Assembly: GCA_039972875.1 (NCBI GenBank)
Contig: JBDWMA010000060.1
Span: 62,001 to 126,000, forward strand
Direction of reading: 5' to 3'
From: Pseudoruegeria sp039972875
GTDB lineage: Bacteria; Pseudomonadota; Alphaproteobacteria; Rhodobacterales; Rhodobacteraceae
DNA length: 64,000 bases
Below the pieces are notes generated by a model that did not search any database, was not told the origin of the DNA, and was given only the letters and a program-made list of their open reading frames with translations. The position numbers were made by a program, and so were the translations under genes. Within the stretch, counting starts at the first letter, position 1. Every line of letters starts with the position of its first letter. This document shows, piece after piece, positions 16,573 through 25,463 of the stretch.

Positions 16573-19029
16573 ATGAGCAGTTTTGATGAAAATGACGCCT
16601 TTGAAGCGGGGGAGCGCCAGTCTTTGGCGGCCCGTGCAATGGCCGCACGCCCGACGCCGTATTTGGATGGATTGAACCCGGAACAACGGGCCGCCGTTGA
16701 GGCGTTGGATGGACCTGTTTTAATGCTTGCGGGGGCAGGGACGGGCAAAACCAAAGCGTTGACCACGCGGATTGCCCATTTACTGAACACCGGCAAAGCC
16801 CGTCCGAATGAAATTCTCGCAGTGACTTTTACCAACAAAGCTGCGCGCGAAATGAAAGAACGGGTGGCCAGCCATCTGGGCCAAACCGTAGAAGGTATGC
16901 CATGGTTGGGCACGTTTCATGCCATTTGCGTAAAGTTGCTTCGTCGCCATGCAGAGCTTGTAGGTTTAAAGTCGAATTTCACCATTCTGGATACAGACGA
17001 TCAAGTGCGGCTTATGAAACAATTGATTGTTGCGTCTAACTTGGATGAAAAACGATGGCCCGCACGTCAGTTGGCCAATCTGATCGATGGGTGGAAAAAC
17101 AGGGCCTGGACGCCCGCGCAGGTGCCATCATCTGATGCAGGGGCATTTAATAATAGGGGCGGCGAACTGTACGAAGCCTATCAGAGGCGTCTGGTAGAGT
17201 TAAACGCGGTGGATTTTGGCGATTTATTGCTGCACATGGTGACCATCTTTCAGCGGCATCCTGATGTCTTGGCGCAATACCAGCGCTGGTTTCGCTACAT
17301 TCTCGTCGATGAGTATCAAGATACCAACGTCGCGCAGTATCTTTGGCTCCGATTGCTCGCCGCGCAGCATAAGAATGTCTGCTGCGTTGGTGATGATGAT
17401 CAATCTATTTATGGATGGCGTGGGGCCGAGGTTGGCAATATCCTTCGGTTCGAAAAGGATTTTCCGGGTGCTGTAGTGATCCGGCTGGAGCAAAATTATC
17501 GTTCTACGGCGCATATTCTGGGGGCGGCCTCTGGGATCATTGCCGCCAATTCTGACCGTTTAGGAAAAGAGCTTTGGACCGATAAAGATCATGGGGACAA
17601 GGTTCGGCTAATCGGTCATTGGGATGGGGAGGAAGAGGCGCGTTGGGTTGGTGATGAGCTCGAATCTTGCCAAAGAGGCAGACGTGATGAGAGGGGCCGT
17701 TCTCTTGAGGACATGGCGATTTTGGTGCGGGCCTCGCATCAGATGCGTGCATTTGAGGACCGATTTCTGACAATTGGCCTGCCGTATCGGGTCATCGGCG
17801 GCCCTCGGTTCTATGAGCGGATGGAGATCCGTGATGCTATGGCCTATTTTCGTGTGGTGGTGTCGCCCGAGGATGATTTGGCCTTTGAACGCATTGTAAA
17901 CACACCCAAACGCGGTATCGGTAATGTTGCGCAGCAAAAGATACAAACAATGGCCCGTGACAATGGTGTATCCCTTATCGAAGGGGCACGATTATTGCTT
18001 GAGGCCAATGGATTGGGGGGCAAAGCCGGAACGGAACTGCGCCGTTTGCTCGATGGGTTTACACGGTGGCGTAAGTTGTCGCGCGGGCCTGTATTGGCTG
18101 TGGACATCGACGACAGCTCGGTTCTTGATGATGAGCAGGCCCCATTGGCACCGCAATTTGGCGCGCCACCGATTTCTCATCTGGAACTGGCAGAAATCAT
18201 TCTGGATGAAAGCGGATATACTGGTCATTGGCAAAACGATAAAACGCCAGAGGCACCAGGGCGTTTGGAAAACCTCAAAGAGCTGGTAAAGGCGCTTGAG
18301 CAATTTGAAAACCTGCAGGGGTTTTTGGAACATGTCGCGCTGATTATGGACCGTGAGCAAGATGAGCATGAGGAAAAAGTCACGATCATGACCCTGCACG
18401 GGGCAAAAGGCCTCGAGTTCCCCGTTGTGTTTTTGCCCGGTTGGGAGGACGGTTTGTTTCCGTCACAACGATCAATGGACGAAAGCGGGGTCAAGGGGCT
18501 CGAGGAAGAACGGCGTCTGGCCTATGTCGGGATCACCCGCGCCGAAGAGCTTTGCACGATTTCGTTTGCGGCCAATCGGCGGTTGTATGGTCAATGGCAA
18601 TCCGCTTTGCCGTCGCGATTCATTGATGAACTTCCGGAGCAGCACGTCGATGTTTTGACTCCACCGGGCCTTTATGGAGGCGGGTACGGAGCCGTTGGGT
18701 TGAACACGGGTAACATGGGCGCTTCTCCGATGGAGCAACGTGCAACTAAGGCGGATGTCTATAATTCTCCGGGGTGGCAACGTATGCAGGCGCGTGGAAA
18801 CCAAAGACCGGTGTCGCAACCGCGAGAAAGCCGGACGACGACGATCGACTTGTCAGCCGTATCCAGCTTTACGCAGGGTGATCGGGTGTTTCACCAGAAA
18901 TTCGGCTACGGATATGTGATGGGAATAGAAGGTGATAAGTTGGATATTGAGTTTGAAAAAGCAGGATCAAAGAAAGTCGTAGCCCGTTTCGTAACTCCAG
19001 CAGATCGCGCTGATGAGGTCCCATTCTAA
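16573..19029 (+). CDS. UvrD/PcrA-family ATP-dependent DNA helicase (superfamily 1A)
   Basis: The product (818 residues from ATG 16573) has SF1A helicase motifs: Q-motif LNPEQRAAVE, Walker A AGAGTGKTKALT, motif Ia TFTNKAAREMKER, motif II VDEYQDTN, motif III DDDQSIYGWRGA, motif IV RLEQNYRS, motif V TLHGAKGLEFPVVFLPG and motif VI RRLAYVGITRA. The C terminus has the Tudor-like GDRVFHQKFGYGYV domain of PcrA/UvrD that binds RNA polymerase. It unwinds DNA in nucleotide excision repair and replication conflict resolution. The start is uncertain: ATG 16573 lacks a clear ribosome binding site, and TTG 16543 would add ten residues. Confidence 0.94.
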   Translation: MSSFDENDAFEAGERQSLAARAMAARPTPYLDGLNPEQRAAVEALDGPVLMLAGAGTGKTKALTTRIAHLLNTGKARPNEILAVTFTNKAAREMKERVASHLGQTVEGMPWLGTFHAICVKLLRRHAELVGLKSNFTILDTDDQVRLMKQLIVASNLDEKRWPARQLANLIDGWKNRAWTPAQVPSSDAGAFNNRGGELYEAYQRRLVELNAVDFGDLLLHMVTIFQRHPDVLAQYQRWFRYILVDEYQDTNVAQYLWLRLLAAQHKNVCCVGDDDQSIYGWRGAEVGNILRFEKDFPGAVVIRLEQNYRSTAHILGAASGIIAANSDRLGKELWTDKDHGDKVRLIGHWDGEEEARWVGDELESCQRGRRDERGRSLEDMAILVRASHQMRAFEDRFLTIGLPYRVIGGPRFYERMEIRDAMAYFRVVVSPEDDLAFERIVNTPKRGIGNVAQQKIQTMARDNGVSLIEGARLLLEANGLGGKAGTELRRLLDGFTRWRKLSRGPVLAVDIDDSSVLDDEQAPLAPQFGAPPISHLELAEIILDESGYTGHWQNDKTPEAPGRLENLKELVKALEQFENLQGFLEHVALIMDREQDEHEEKVTIMTLHGAKGLEFPVVFLPGWEDGLFPSQRSMDESGVKGLEEERRLAYVGITRAEELCTISFAANRRLYGQWQSALPSRFIDELPEQHVDVLTPPGLYGGGYGAVGLNTGNMGASPMEQRATKADVYNSPGWQRMQARGNQRPVSQPRESRTTTIDLSAVSSFTQGDRVFHQKFGYGYVMGIEGDKLDIEFEKAGSKKVVARFVTPADRADEVPF

Positions 19030-19045
19030 GGTAAATTATATAGCG

Positions 19046-19852
19046 TTATCTAACGTGTCCTTGGCGGCGTTTGCTGGCCGATTTTTTCATAATTTCCAGA
19101 GCCGCAATAAGGACGCGAGAAATTGTTTCCGCCATCTTGGATTGATCATGCGTAGACTGAATTAGGCTGTCTCGGATAGAGAGTTTTACGTTCAGGATTC
19201 CATTTAATACCCCGTGCTGGGTAAGAATGTAATCTGAACCGCCCGCTGTCTGAGACGTGTTTATCTTGATGAAATCAAAAGGTGTAAGGCAATTTCCAGA
19301 TATAAGGATTGCCTCCGCGATTGATGTATCTCTGTCGTGAATGATGGCAATGTCAGTGCCGTCGTAATTGTCGAAACAGGTTTCGTGAAAGCTCTGCAGG
19401 GATACAAGAACTGGGGGGGTATGGGCGTTGGAAATGGTTTCTTCTATTAGATCGCGAAAAGGACTGTGAAACTTATCGGACCTTGCTCGCCGCGCGGATT
19501 TGTTCACCGCAGCATTGCCTGGGATGGGTACACCGCCTCGTTTTGTAATGATGGCTTGGGCGGAATCCGCAGGTTGTGTGCAGTCATAGACCAATGGCGA
19601 AACCGTGCTAATCACCAAGGGCGAATTTAGCTGTTTCGCTAGATGGGTTGCGAACCCTAATATGCCGAGATCTTTGCAAATATGGCTGTCGAGAAGACTG
19701 GGTTCCAATTTCAAGTTGTGAAATTCGGATGGGATCCTGTGACTGCCAGAAGCGCAAACCAGCATAAAAGGGCCTGAGCCGAGTTGATTAATGACCTGCG
19801 CAGGGGGTATTGCTTGGGCTATATCACCCAATGTTTTCAAAGGCGAAGTCAT
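19046..19852 (-). CDS. N-formylglutamate amidohydrolase-like protein, divergent
   Basis: The 268-residue protein has the outline of the N-formylglutamate amidohydrolase family: ASGSHRIPSEF near 35, HICKDLGILGFATHLAKQL near 57, LVYDCTQPADS near 88, and DGTDIAIIHDRD near 169. The family is zinc-dependent and hydrolyses N-formylglutamate or similar amides. Key positions differ from typical members: where many have DHASN, this one reads ASGSH, and the usual arginine and asparagine around the D-x-N-R segment are replaced. It may therefore have altered or no activity. It is convergent with the helicase gene and followed upstream by a DUF333 gene on the same strand. No hut genes are near. Confidence 0.6.
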   Translation of the reverse strand: MTSPLKTLGDIAQAIPPAQVINQLGSGPFMLVCASGSHRIPSEFHNLKLEPSLLDSHICKDLGILGFATHLAKQLNSPLVISTVSPLVYDCTQPADSAQAIITKRGGVPIPGNAAVNKSARRARSDKFHSPFRDLIEETISNAHTPPVLVSLQSFHETCFDNYDGTDIAIIHDRDTSIAEAILISGNCLTPFDFIKINTSQTAGGSDYILTQHGVLNGILNVKLSIRDSLIQSTHDQSKMAETISRVLIAALEIMKKSASKRRQGHVR

Positions 19853-19889
19853 TTTCTACACCCAATAGATTTACATTGTGAACAACAGT

Positions 19890-20132
19890 TTATTGGGATG
19901 TCCCCGCGGTCTCTTTGCGGTATAATTCCCAAGCGTCGATCTCACCCTCTTCAAATACACATACAGAATAGGCGTTGCCTTCTGGATCTTCACGGACTTC
20001 GTAGACTCCGTTGCTGGCCACGCAGAAAGTCGCTGCAGGATTACTGAGGTCAACTTGATCCACATCCTCCGCACAGCCAATAAGAATCACTAATGCGCTG
20101 GCGGTCCCCAGACCTATTGATTTGCTACTCAC
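19890..20132 (-). CDS. DUF333 lipoprotein
   Basis: The 80-residue product has a short signal ending in a lipobox-like ILIGC near residue 20, then ATFCVASNGVYEVREDPEGN and YSVCVFEEGEIDAWELYRK, the DUF333 domain, often annotated as putative hemolysin without good evidence. GTG 20132 is chosen because GGGAG lies six bases upstream and it yields a compact signal; ATG 20189 would give a poor N terminus. It is expected to be anchored in the outer membrane facing the periplasm. Confidence 0.75.
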   Translation of the reverse strand: MSSKSIGLGTASALVILIGCAEDVDQVDLSNPAATFCVASNGVYEVREDPEGNAYSVCVFEEGEIDAWELYRKETAGTSQ

Positions 20133-20328
20133 ATTGATCTCCCAATCGTATCGCTCTGACACTTTAGCCTGACAAATGCTTATATTCAAAACGGATATTT
20201 TTTGCTTTTTCTAAATAGCCCACGAGTTGGGTTTAAGTCAGGGATACTTAGGGATTTCCGCAATTTTGTTATGTTGTGATGCGCTGTTTCGTATTGGGCT
20301 ACGTTGATGTGGGGCAGATATTTCTTGC

Positions 20329-20342
20329 CGAAACCGGTTTCG
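20329..20342. promoter_or_regulatory. LacI-type operator palindrome
   Basis: CGAAACCGGTTTCG is a perfect 14-bp palindrome with the central CG/CCGG and AAAC/GTTT arms typical of LacI-family operators. It lies 62 bases before the LacI-family gene at 20404, which heads the sugar transporter operon, so it is probably the operator for autoregulation and substrate induction. The rest of the 20133-20403 gap shows no gene. Confidence 0.75.
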
Positions 20343-20403
20343 TAAAAGAGTTTAAGTTTCGTTAAATACGTTGGATCGCGATCAAGAGGGAGGCAGCCTG
20401 ATT

Positions 20404-21441
20404 ATGAAACATCGTCGAATTACGATTTCTGATGTGGCAGACGCTCTCGGCCTGACCAAGGGGACGGTTTCGCGGGCATTGAACGGGTATAGTGATATTT
20501 CAGATGGCACCCGAATTCGGGTCGAAAAAAAGGTCAAGGAGCTTGGCTATCGCCCACTGAGTCATGCGCAGGCTATTCGAACAGGGCGAGTTCGGTCCTT
20601 GGGATTGGTCTTGCAGGTGAATGCGCACGACGCACAACGACCTTTTCTAGCGGATTTTTTAGCGGGTGTGACAAAAGGGGCAAGTGACAAGAACTGGACA
20701 TTGACGGTGGCCACATCGACATCGGCGACGGATACGCTGGATACATTGCGACGTCTTGTGGAAGAACGCAAAGCAGATGGGTTTATCCTGCCAAGAACGT
20801 TTCGACGGGATGACCGCATTGCCTTGCTGAAAAGGATGGATGTGCCGTTTGTCCTGTATGGACGAACCAAAGACATGTCCAACTGTCCGAGCTATGACAT
20901 CCTAGGAGAAGAGGCCATCGAAGAAGCTGTGCTGCGATTGGCGAGTTTCGGTCATCGTAGGATTGGCTATATAAATGGTGGACTTGAATACAGCTACAGT
21001 CACGTGCGCGCAAAAGGTTACCGGTCAGGGTTGAAAAAAGCTGGAATCGATTATGATCCTGCAATTGTTCAAGAAGACGCCGTTACAGTTGTTCAGGGGC
21101 AGGCCGCAGGCGAACGGCTTTTGTCGACCCAAGCCCCCCCAACTGCGATTGTTTGTGCTGTCGATATGGCCGCATTGGGCCTTTATCAAGCCATTCGGAC
21201 ATTTGGGTTAGAACCGGGGCGGGATGTTTCTGTTATCGGCTACGATGGTGTTCCCGAAGGGGCTTATGCGCAACCTGCTCTTACAACATTTCAGGTCGAC
21301 AATCGGCGGGCGGGTGAACGTCTCGCGCAATTGTTGATCCGACGTATTCGAGATGGGTATTCCGAAGATTTAATAGAATTCGATACCGCGCGGCTTGTTG
21401 TTCGCGCATCGGATGGGCCGCCTCCGCGGCGCATTTCCTAA
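20404..21441 (+). CDS. LacI-family transcriptional regulator
   Basis: The 345-residue regulator has an N-terminal HTH (ITISDVADALGLTKGTVSRALNG, 6-28) and hinge helix (RPLSHAQAIRTG near 54), followed by a periplasmic-binding-protein-like sensor domain (LGLVLQVN, RIGYINGG, VIGYDGVPEGAY). LacI-type proteins repress until they bind a sugar or sugar phosphate. ATG 20404 is preceded by GAGGGAGG. It lies 32 bases upstream of the solute-binding gene and shares its direction, so it probably controls this operon through the palindrome at 20329-20342. It resembles AglR-type regulators in layout. Confidence 0.92.
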   Translation: MKHRRITISDVADALGLTKGTVSRALNGYSDISDGTRIRVEKKVKELGYRPLSHAQAIRTGRVRSLGLVLQVNAHDAQRPFLADFLAGVTKGASDKNWTLTVATSTSATDTLDTLRRLVEERKADGFILPRTFRRDDRIALLKRMDVPFVLYGRTKDMSNCPSYDILGEEAIEEAVLRLASFGHRRIGYINGGLEYSYSHVRAKGYRSGLKKAGIDYDPAIVQEDAVTVVQGQAAGERLLSTQAPPTAIVCAVDMAALGLYQAIRTFGLEPGRDVSVIGYDGVPEGAYAQPALTTFQVDNRRAGERLAQLLIRRIRDGYSEDLIEFDTARLVVRASDGPPPRRIS

Positions 21442-21473
21442 CTTAATTATTGTGTAACCAATGGGAGGAACAC

Positions 21474-22835
21474 ATGACATTTCATGCTAAAACACAGACC
21501 GGTCGTTTAATGGTTGGAGCTGCAGTTGGCCTGGCTTTCAGCGCTATGGCCGGTCAAGCGGACACAATTCGATTTTGGACAACCGAAGAGCAGCCCGAAC
21601 GCCTGGCCAAACAAGAAGAGATGGCGGCCCAATTCAAAGAAGCTACAGGCACGGATGTCGAGGTGATTCCAGTGTCTGAAACAGATCTGGGCACGCGCGC
21701 AACGGCTGCTTATGCGGCGGGTGATTTGCCGGACGTTATCTATCATCCATTGCAATATGCGTTACCTTGGGTTGAGGCCGGGATTCTTGATATTGATGCG
21801 GCAACGGATGTCATCGAGGATTTGGGCGAGGACACATTTGCGCCGGGTGCCCTTGCTATGGCTGCAACAGATGGCGGAACAGCCGCTGTGCCAGTTGATG
21901 GTTGGACCCAGATGGTTGTCTATCGCAAGGATTTGTTTGACGAAAATGGCCTCGCAGCGCCGACAACCTATGCCGCTGTTGAGGCCGCTTTAGAGGCGCT
22001 TCATAATCCGCCAGAGATGTATGGGTTTGTGTCAGCGACGAAGGTTGATGAAAACTTTATGAGCCAAGTTCTGGAGCATGTTTTCCTTGCCAATGGTGTA
22101 TCCCCTGTTGGTCCAGATGGTTTTAAGCCCCTCGAGGAAGGGCCAACAATTGAGGTTCTGGATTTCTATAAGACCATTTCCAAGGCGTCGCCTCCGGGTG
22201 AGTTGTATTGGAAACAGTCGCGCGAACTCTATTTTTCTGGTCAGGCTGCAATGATTATTTGGTCGCCGTTTATTTTGGATGAATTGGCGGGCTTACGTGA
22301 TTCCGCCCCGCCCACAATCAACGATGACCCGCAGACTCGTGAATTGGCGGCAAGCACGGGAATCGTGACAAATTTTGCGGGGCCATCCAACCCAGATGGG
22401 GCAGCATGGGGTGATATTCGTTACTTTGGTATAACCTCTGATGCGGATACCGATAATGCCATGGATTTCGTTCGTTTCTCTGTTGATGAGGGCTACACTC
22501 AAACCCTGTCGATTGCGCCAGAAGGGAAATTCCCTGTTCGCCGTGGAACAGCTGATAACCCAACTGCCTTCGTTGAGGCTTGGGCGGAGTTGCCTGTTGG
22601 TGTAGATCGCAAAGCTGCCTTGGGTGAGCTGTACGCGCAAGAAATGATCGACGAAATTGTTGGTGGTCTGGATGTGGCACAGCGCTGGGGCGTGGCTGAT
22701 GGTCAACTTGCTTTGGCGTCCAAAATGATCAACGGTCAGGCGATCAACCGGGTGGTACGCCAATACATTGACGGTGAACTGGACGGTCCTGCGGCGGTCG
22801 TCGCCATGAACGATGAGCTGTCTAAAGTTGAGTAA
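21474..22835 (+). CDS. Sugar-type ABC transporter substrate-binding protein (family 1)
   Basis: The 453-residue periplasmic protein has a signal peptide (hydrophobic 12-30, cleavage near GQAD) and solute-binding family 1 features: TIRFWTTEEQPERLAKQEE, LPDVIYHPLQYALPW, and DGWTQMVVYRKDLFDENG near 140. It delivers a carbohydrate to the two permeases encoded next. GGGAGG precedes ATG 21474. The cluster order (regulator, binding protein, two permeases, hydrolase, ATPase) matches alpha-glucoside or trehalose type loci; the hydrolase suggests a glucosylated small solute. Confidence 0.9.
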   Translation: MTFHAKTQTGRLMVGAAVGLAFSAMAGQADTIRFWTTEEQPERLAKQEEMAAQFKEATGTDVEVIPVSETDLGTRATAAYAAGDLPDVIYHPLQYALPWVEAGILDIDAATDVIEDLGEDTFAPGALAMAATDGGTAAVPVDGWTQMVVYRKDLFDENGLAAPTTYAAVEAALEALHNPPEMYGFVSATKVDENFMSQVLEHVFLANGVSPVGPDGFKPLEEGPTIEVLDFYKTISKASPPGELYWKQSRELYFSGQAAMIIWSPFILDELAGLRDSAPPTINDDPQTRELAASTGIVTNFAGPSNPDGAAWGDIRYFGITSDADTDNAMDFVRFSVDEGYTQTLSIAPEGKFPVRRGTADNPTAFVEAWAELPVGVDRKAALGELYAQEMIDEIVGGLDVAQRWGVADGQLALASKMINGQAINRVVRQYIDGELDGPAAVVAMNDELSKVE

Positions 22836-22923
22836 TATTTTCAATACTTTGTAGAGTGTTGTTACGCTTAATGTGGCGGGCCAATATTTGGCCTGCCACG
22901 CAGCCTACCAAATTGGAAAAACC

Positions 22924-24168
22924 ATGACATCCCTGTCACCGCCCAAAGGCACCGGGCCCCTCGGCAAGCGCGAAGCGCGGCTGGCGTGGGGACTATTGTC
23001 ACCAACAATTATCAGTGTATCCCTTGTTGTCATATTACCGCTGTTGTCCATTTTTTGGATTAGCTTCAAGCCAGTAGAGTTGGCTGATTTGCGCGCGCCA
23101 GCGCCGATTGTACGCGAATCCCTGCGGGGGCGTCCGAAGACCCCAGAGGATGCTGCTGAATTGGAATATCGGATTCGAAACTCCAGTCAGGATAAACCGG
23201 TTTTTGGTGTGGTTCTTAAGGACACCTTGCCTTCAGGATTAACGGTTCTTCGCGTTGATCCAAGATGTGAGATTACCGGCCGTGCAATTTTATGCGATTT
23301 TGGCGATCTAGAGCCGGGGTTTCGCGAACGGATGCGTATGCCTGCGCAAATTGATCAGGCCTATTTGGATGCAGACCCAGATTTGGGCGACAGTGAGCCC
23401 TTCATCGAATATTCCTCTGAAAACATCCTGACCTCAGGCGGATTCACGTTAGAGAATTTTACCCGCGTTTTCGATGGTGGCGAGTTTTGGACGGTATTTT
23501 GGACGACTGTCTTCTACACGGTATTTGGCACGATTGGGGCCTTGGTCTTTGGCTTGTTTGCCGCAATGCTGCTGAATAAGTCCTTTAGAGGACAGGGTAT
23601 TTTACGGGGCCTCTATTTGTTTCCATATGTTGCGCCGGTCATTGCGGTGGCTTTTACATGGGTGACGCTGTTTGATCCGTTTTCCGGATCTGCCAATGCT
23701 CTGTTGCAGCAAATGGGTGTTGCATCGGGGCCGATCAATTTTTTTGGGGAACGTCCGCTGGCATTGATCACCGTGACTGTTTTTGAGATTTGGCGATATT
23801 TTCCGCTGTCGTTCTTGTTCATTTTAACCCGCATGCAGTCGATCGATTCTGATATGTATGAGGCGGCCGACATGGATGGGGCCAGTCCGTTTCAAAAATT
23901 TTGGTATCTGAGCCTGCCACAGCTTTTGGGAATTCTATCTGTTTTGTTCCTGCTGCGGTTCATCTGGACCTTTAACAAATTTGACGACATCTTTTTGCTG
24001 ACCGGCGGCAATGCCGGGACGCGCACACTGACGGTGAATGTGTATGAGCAAGCCTTTGCGCTGTCTAATATTGGGGCAGGGGCTGCAGTGGCGGTTGTTG
24101 TCTTTCTTTGTTTGCTGTTGTTCAGCCTGTTCTTCTTTAAATTCATCAGTCGGGAGGAAGGGCTATGA
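22924..24168 (+). CDS. ABC transporter permease (MalF/AglF-like) with extracytoplasmic DUF11-like insertion
   Basis: The 414-residue permease has an N-terminal transmembrane helix (about 21-45), then a 130-residue insertion outside the membrane, then five helices with the binding-protein-dependent transport motif (EAADMDGASPFQKFWYLSLPQL, EAA loop). The insertion carries VVLKDTLPSGLTVLRVD, CEITGRAILCDFG and LEPGF, matching the pattern of DUF11 Ig-like repeats. It may contact the binding protein as the P2 loop of MalF does, though that comparison is inference. The stop overlaps the next start by four bases. A strict ribosome binding site before ATG 22924 is not visible. Confidence 0.88.
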   Translation: MTSLSPPKGTGPLGKREARLAWGLLSPTIISVSLVVILPLLSIFWISFKPVELADLRAPAPIVRESLRGRPKTPEDAAELEYRIRNSSQDKPVFGVVLKDTLPSGLTVLRVDPRCEITGRAILCDFGDLEPGFRERMRMPAQIDQAYLDADPDLGDSEPFIEYSSENILTSGGFTLENFTRVFDGGEFWTVFWTTVFYTVFGTIGALVFGLFAAMLLNKSFRGQGILRGLYLFPYVAPVIAVAFTWVTLFDPFSGSANALLQQMGVASGPINFFGERPLALITVTVFEIWRYFPLSFLFILTRMQSIDSDMYEAADMDGASPFQKFWYLSLPQLLGILSVLFLLRFIWTFNKFDDIFLLTGGNAGTRTLTVNVYEQAFALSNIGAGAAVAVVVFLCLLLFSLFFFKFISREEGL

Positions 24169-24257
24169 TCACCGAGTTGCTAAATCTATCTTTTGGGGCG
24201 CTGCCTTTGCTGTTGACGGCGATGCCTGTGTCCCGAAAGGCGGCCCAGCATGGTTAG
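24165..24257 (+). CDS. Coupled 30-residue hydrophobic ORF between the two permease genes
   Basis: ATG 24165 overlaps the stop of the first permease (ATGA), has GGGAGGAAGG just upstream and encodes 30 residues: a short hydrophobic helix (LLNLSFGALPLLLTAMP) and a basic tail. Its stop lies within the first codons of the next permease (ATG 24250), so all three frames are chained by overlaps. Either it is a small membrane protein of the transporter, a leader that couples translation, or the true start of the second permease separated by a frameshift. The strong ribosome binding site favours real translation. Confidence 0.5.
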   Translation: MITELLNLSFGALPLLLTAMPVSRKAAQHG

Positions 24258-25458
24258 ATTAGGGTATGTGACGGGACCGGTCTTGGGTGCTCTGTGGTGT
24301 TTTATTATCGCGGTCTCAGTGACGGTCAGTTTTTCTTTCGCCAGTGGGGAGCCATTTAAACCATCGCTTGTATTTTCACTGTTGTTTGGGGCCGTATCCG
24401 GGGCGGTGGTCCTTAAATTGCCGGGACGTTGGTTCGCGACAGCAATTGTAACGTCTCTGATTACAGCGGGTTGCCTCATTGGTTTTGGCCCGGTTGTTGT
24501 CGGCGAAGGTGTTGGTCTTGGTAAGACGCTGCTGGCTGCATTGATCACGGGTTTTTTCGTCGGGTTGCCTCTGCATGTGATGGTGGATGACCTGCCGTGG
24601 GGTGAATTGACACGACATGAATATGAGGAATCAATCATTCGGTTTCTGACTGGGGCGGGATATATCTTTTTTACAGCGATTGTGCTCATTCCGTTTTATG
24701 TGATGGTGATGACGAGCCTGAAAAGTCAGCAGGCGTTGCTGCAAAATCCGTTGGATTTTTCGCTCGACTGGTCCAAGGGGTGGGATTTGTTTCGTAGTTA
24801 TTCAGAGTTGTTTTCTGACTTTAACTTTGGCACCTACCTTTGGATCAGCTTTGTCGTATCGGTGGTGACGGTGTTCATTACTTTGGCGTTTTCCATTCCG
24901 GGAGCCTATGCGATTGCACGATTGCGATTCAAAGGGCAGGCCATGCTGTCGCGCTCTATCTTATTGATTTATATGGTTCCAATGATCGTTTTGGCTCTAC
25001 CGATTTACATCGTGTTTTCGATGATCGGTCTACGGAACTCTATCCTTGGGATTGTGATGATTTATCCAGTGACGACCATTCCAGTGGCTCTTTATATGTT
25101 GCAGGGGTATTTCCGTGGCCTTCCGGCTGAGATCGAGGAAGCCGGTCTAATGGATGGGCTCTCGAGACTTGCGGTGATCTGGAAGATTACATTGCCCTTG
25201 TCGTTGCCCGCAATCGCCTCGGTATCTTTGTATGTCTTTATGATCGCTTGGAATGAATTTCTGCTGGCGTTCATGTTGCTGGATGATCCCTCCAAATTCA
25301 CACTGACTCGCGGTGTGGCGATGTTGAATTCATCAGAGATTCCGCGACAACATCTTATGGCTGGGGCGGTGATTGCCACGATCCCGATCATGGCGCTGTT
25401 CCTTGGGCTTGAGCGATTCATGACAAAAGGTCTGACGGCCGGGTCGGTAAAGGGGTAG
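24250..25458 (+). CDS. ABC transporter permease (MalG/AglG-like) with extended membrane N terminus
   Basis: The 402-residue protein has a C-terminal MalG-type module of six helices (from about 138) including the EAA loop (EIEEAGLMDGLSRLAVIWKITLPL) and ends LERFMTKGLTAGSVKG, typical of MalG. In front are about 130 extra residues with roughly four hydrophobic segments (GPVLGALWCFIIAVSV, VFSLLFGAVSGAV, ATAIVTSLITAG, LLAALITGFFVGLP) not found in standard family members. It forms the channel with the first permease. Its start overlaps the small ORF at 24165. The hydrolase follows five bases after its stop. Confidence 0.9.
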   Translation: MVRLGYVTGPVLGALWCFIIAVSVTVSFSFASGEPFKPSLVFSLLFGAVSGAVVLKLPGRWFATAIVTSLITAGCLIGFGPVVVGEGVGLGKTLLAALITGFFVGLPLHVMVDDLPWGELTRHEYEESIIRFLTGAGYIFFTAIVLIPFYVMVMTSLKSQQALLQNPLDFSLDWSKGWDLFRSYSELFSDFNFGTYLWISFVVSVVTVFITLAFSIPGAYAIARLRFKGQAMLSRSILLIYMVPMIVLALPIYIVFSMIGLRNSILGIVMIYPVTTIPVALYMLQGYFRGLPAEIEEAGLMDGLSRLAVIWKITLPLSLPAIASVSLYVFMIAWNEFLLAFMLLDDPSKFTLTRGVAMLNSSEIPRQHLMAGAVIATIPIMALFLGLERFMTKGLTAGSVKG

Positions 25459-25463
25459 TGGAT

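Noticed and set aside
16323..16913. 196-codon minus-strand frame covering the pyc/helicase gap and the helicase start
   Set aside because: It crosses the divergent promoter region and the helicase Walker A coding region; no motif or ribosome binding site supports it.
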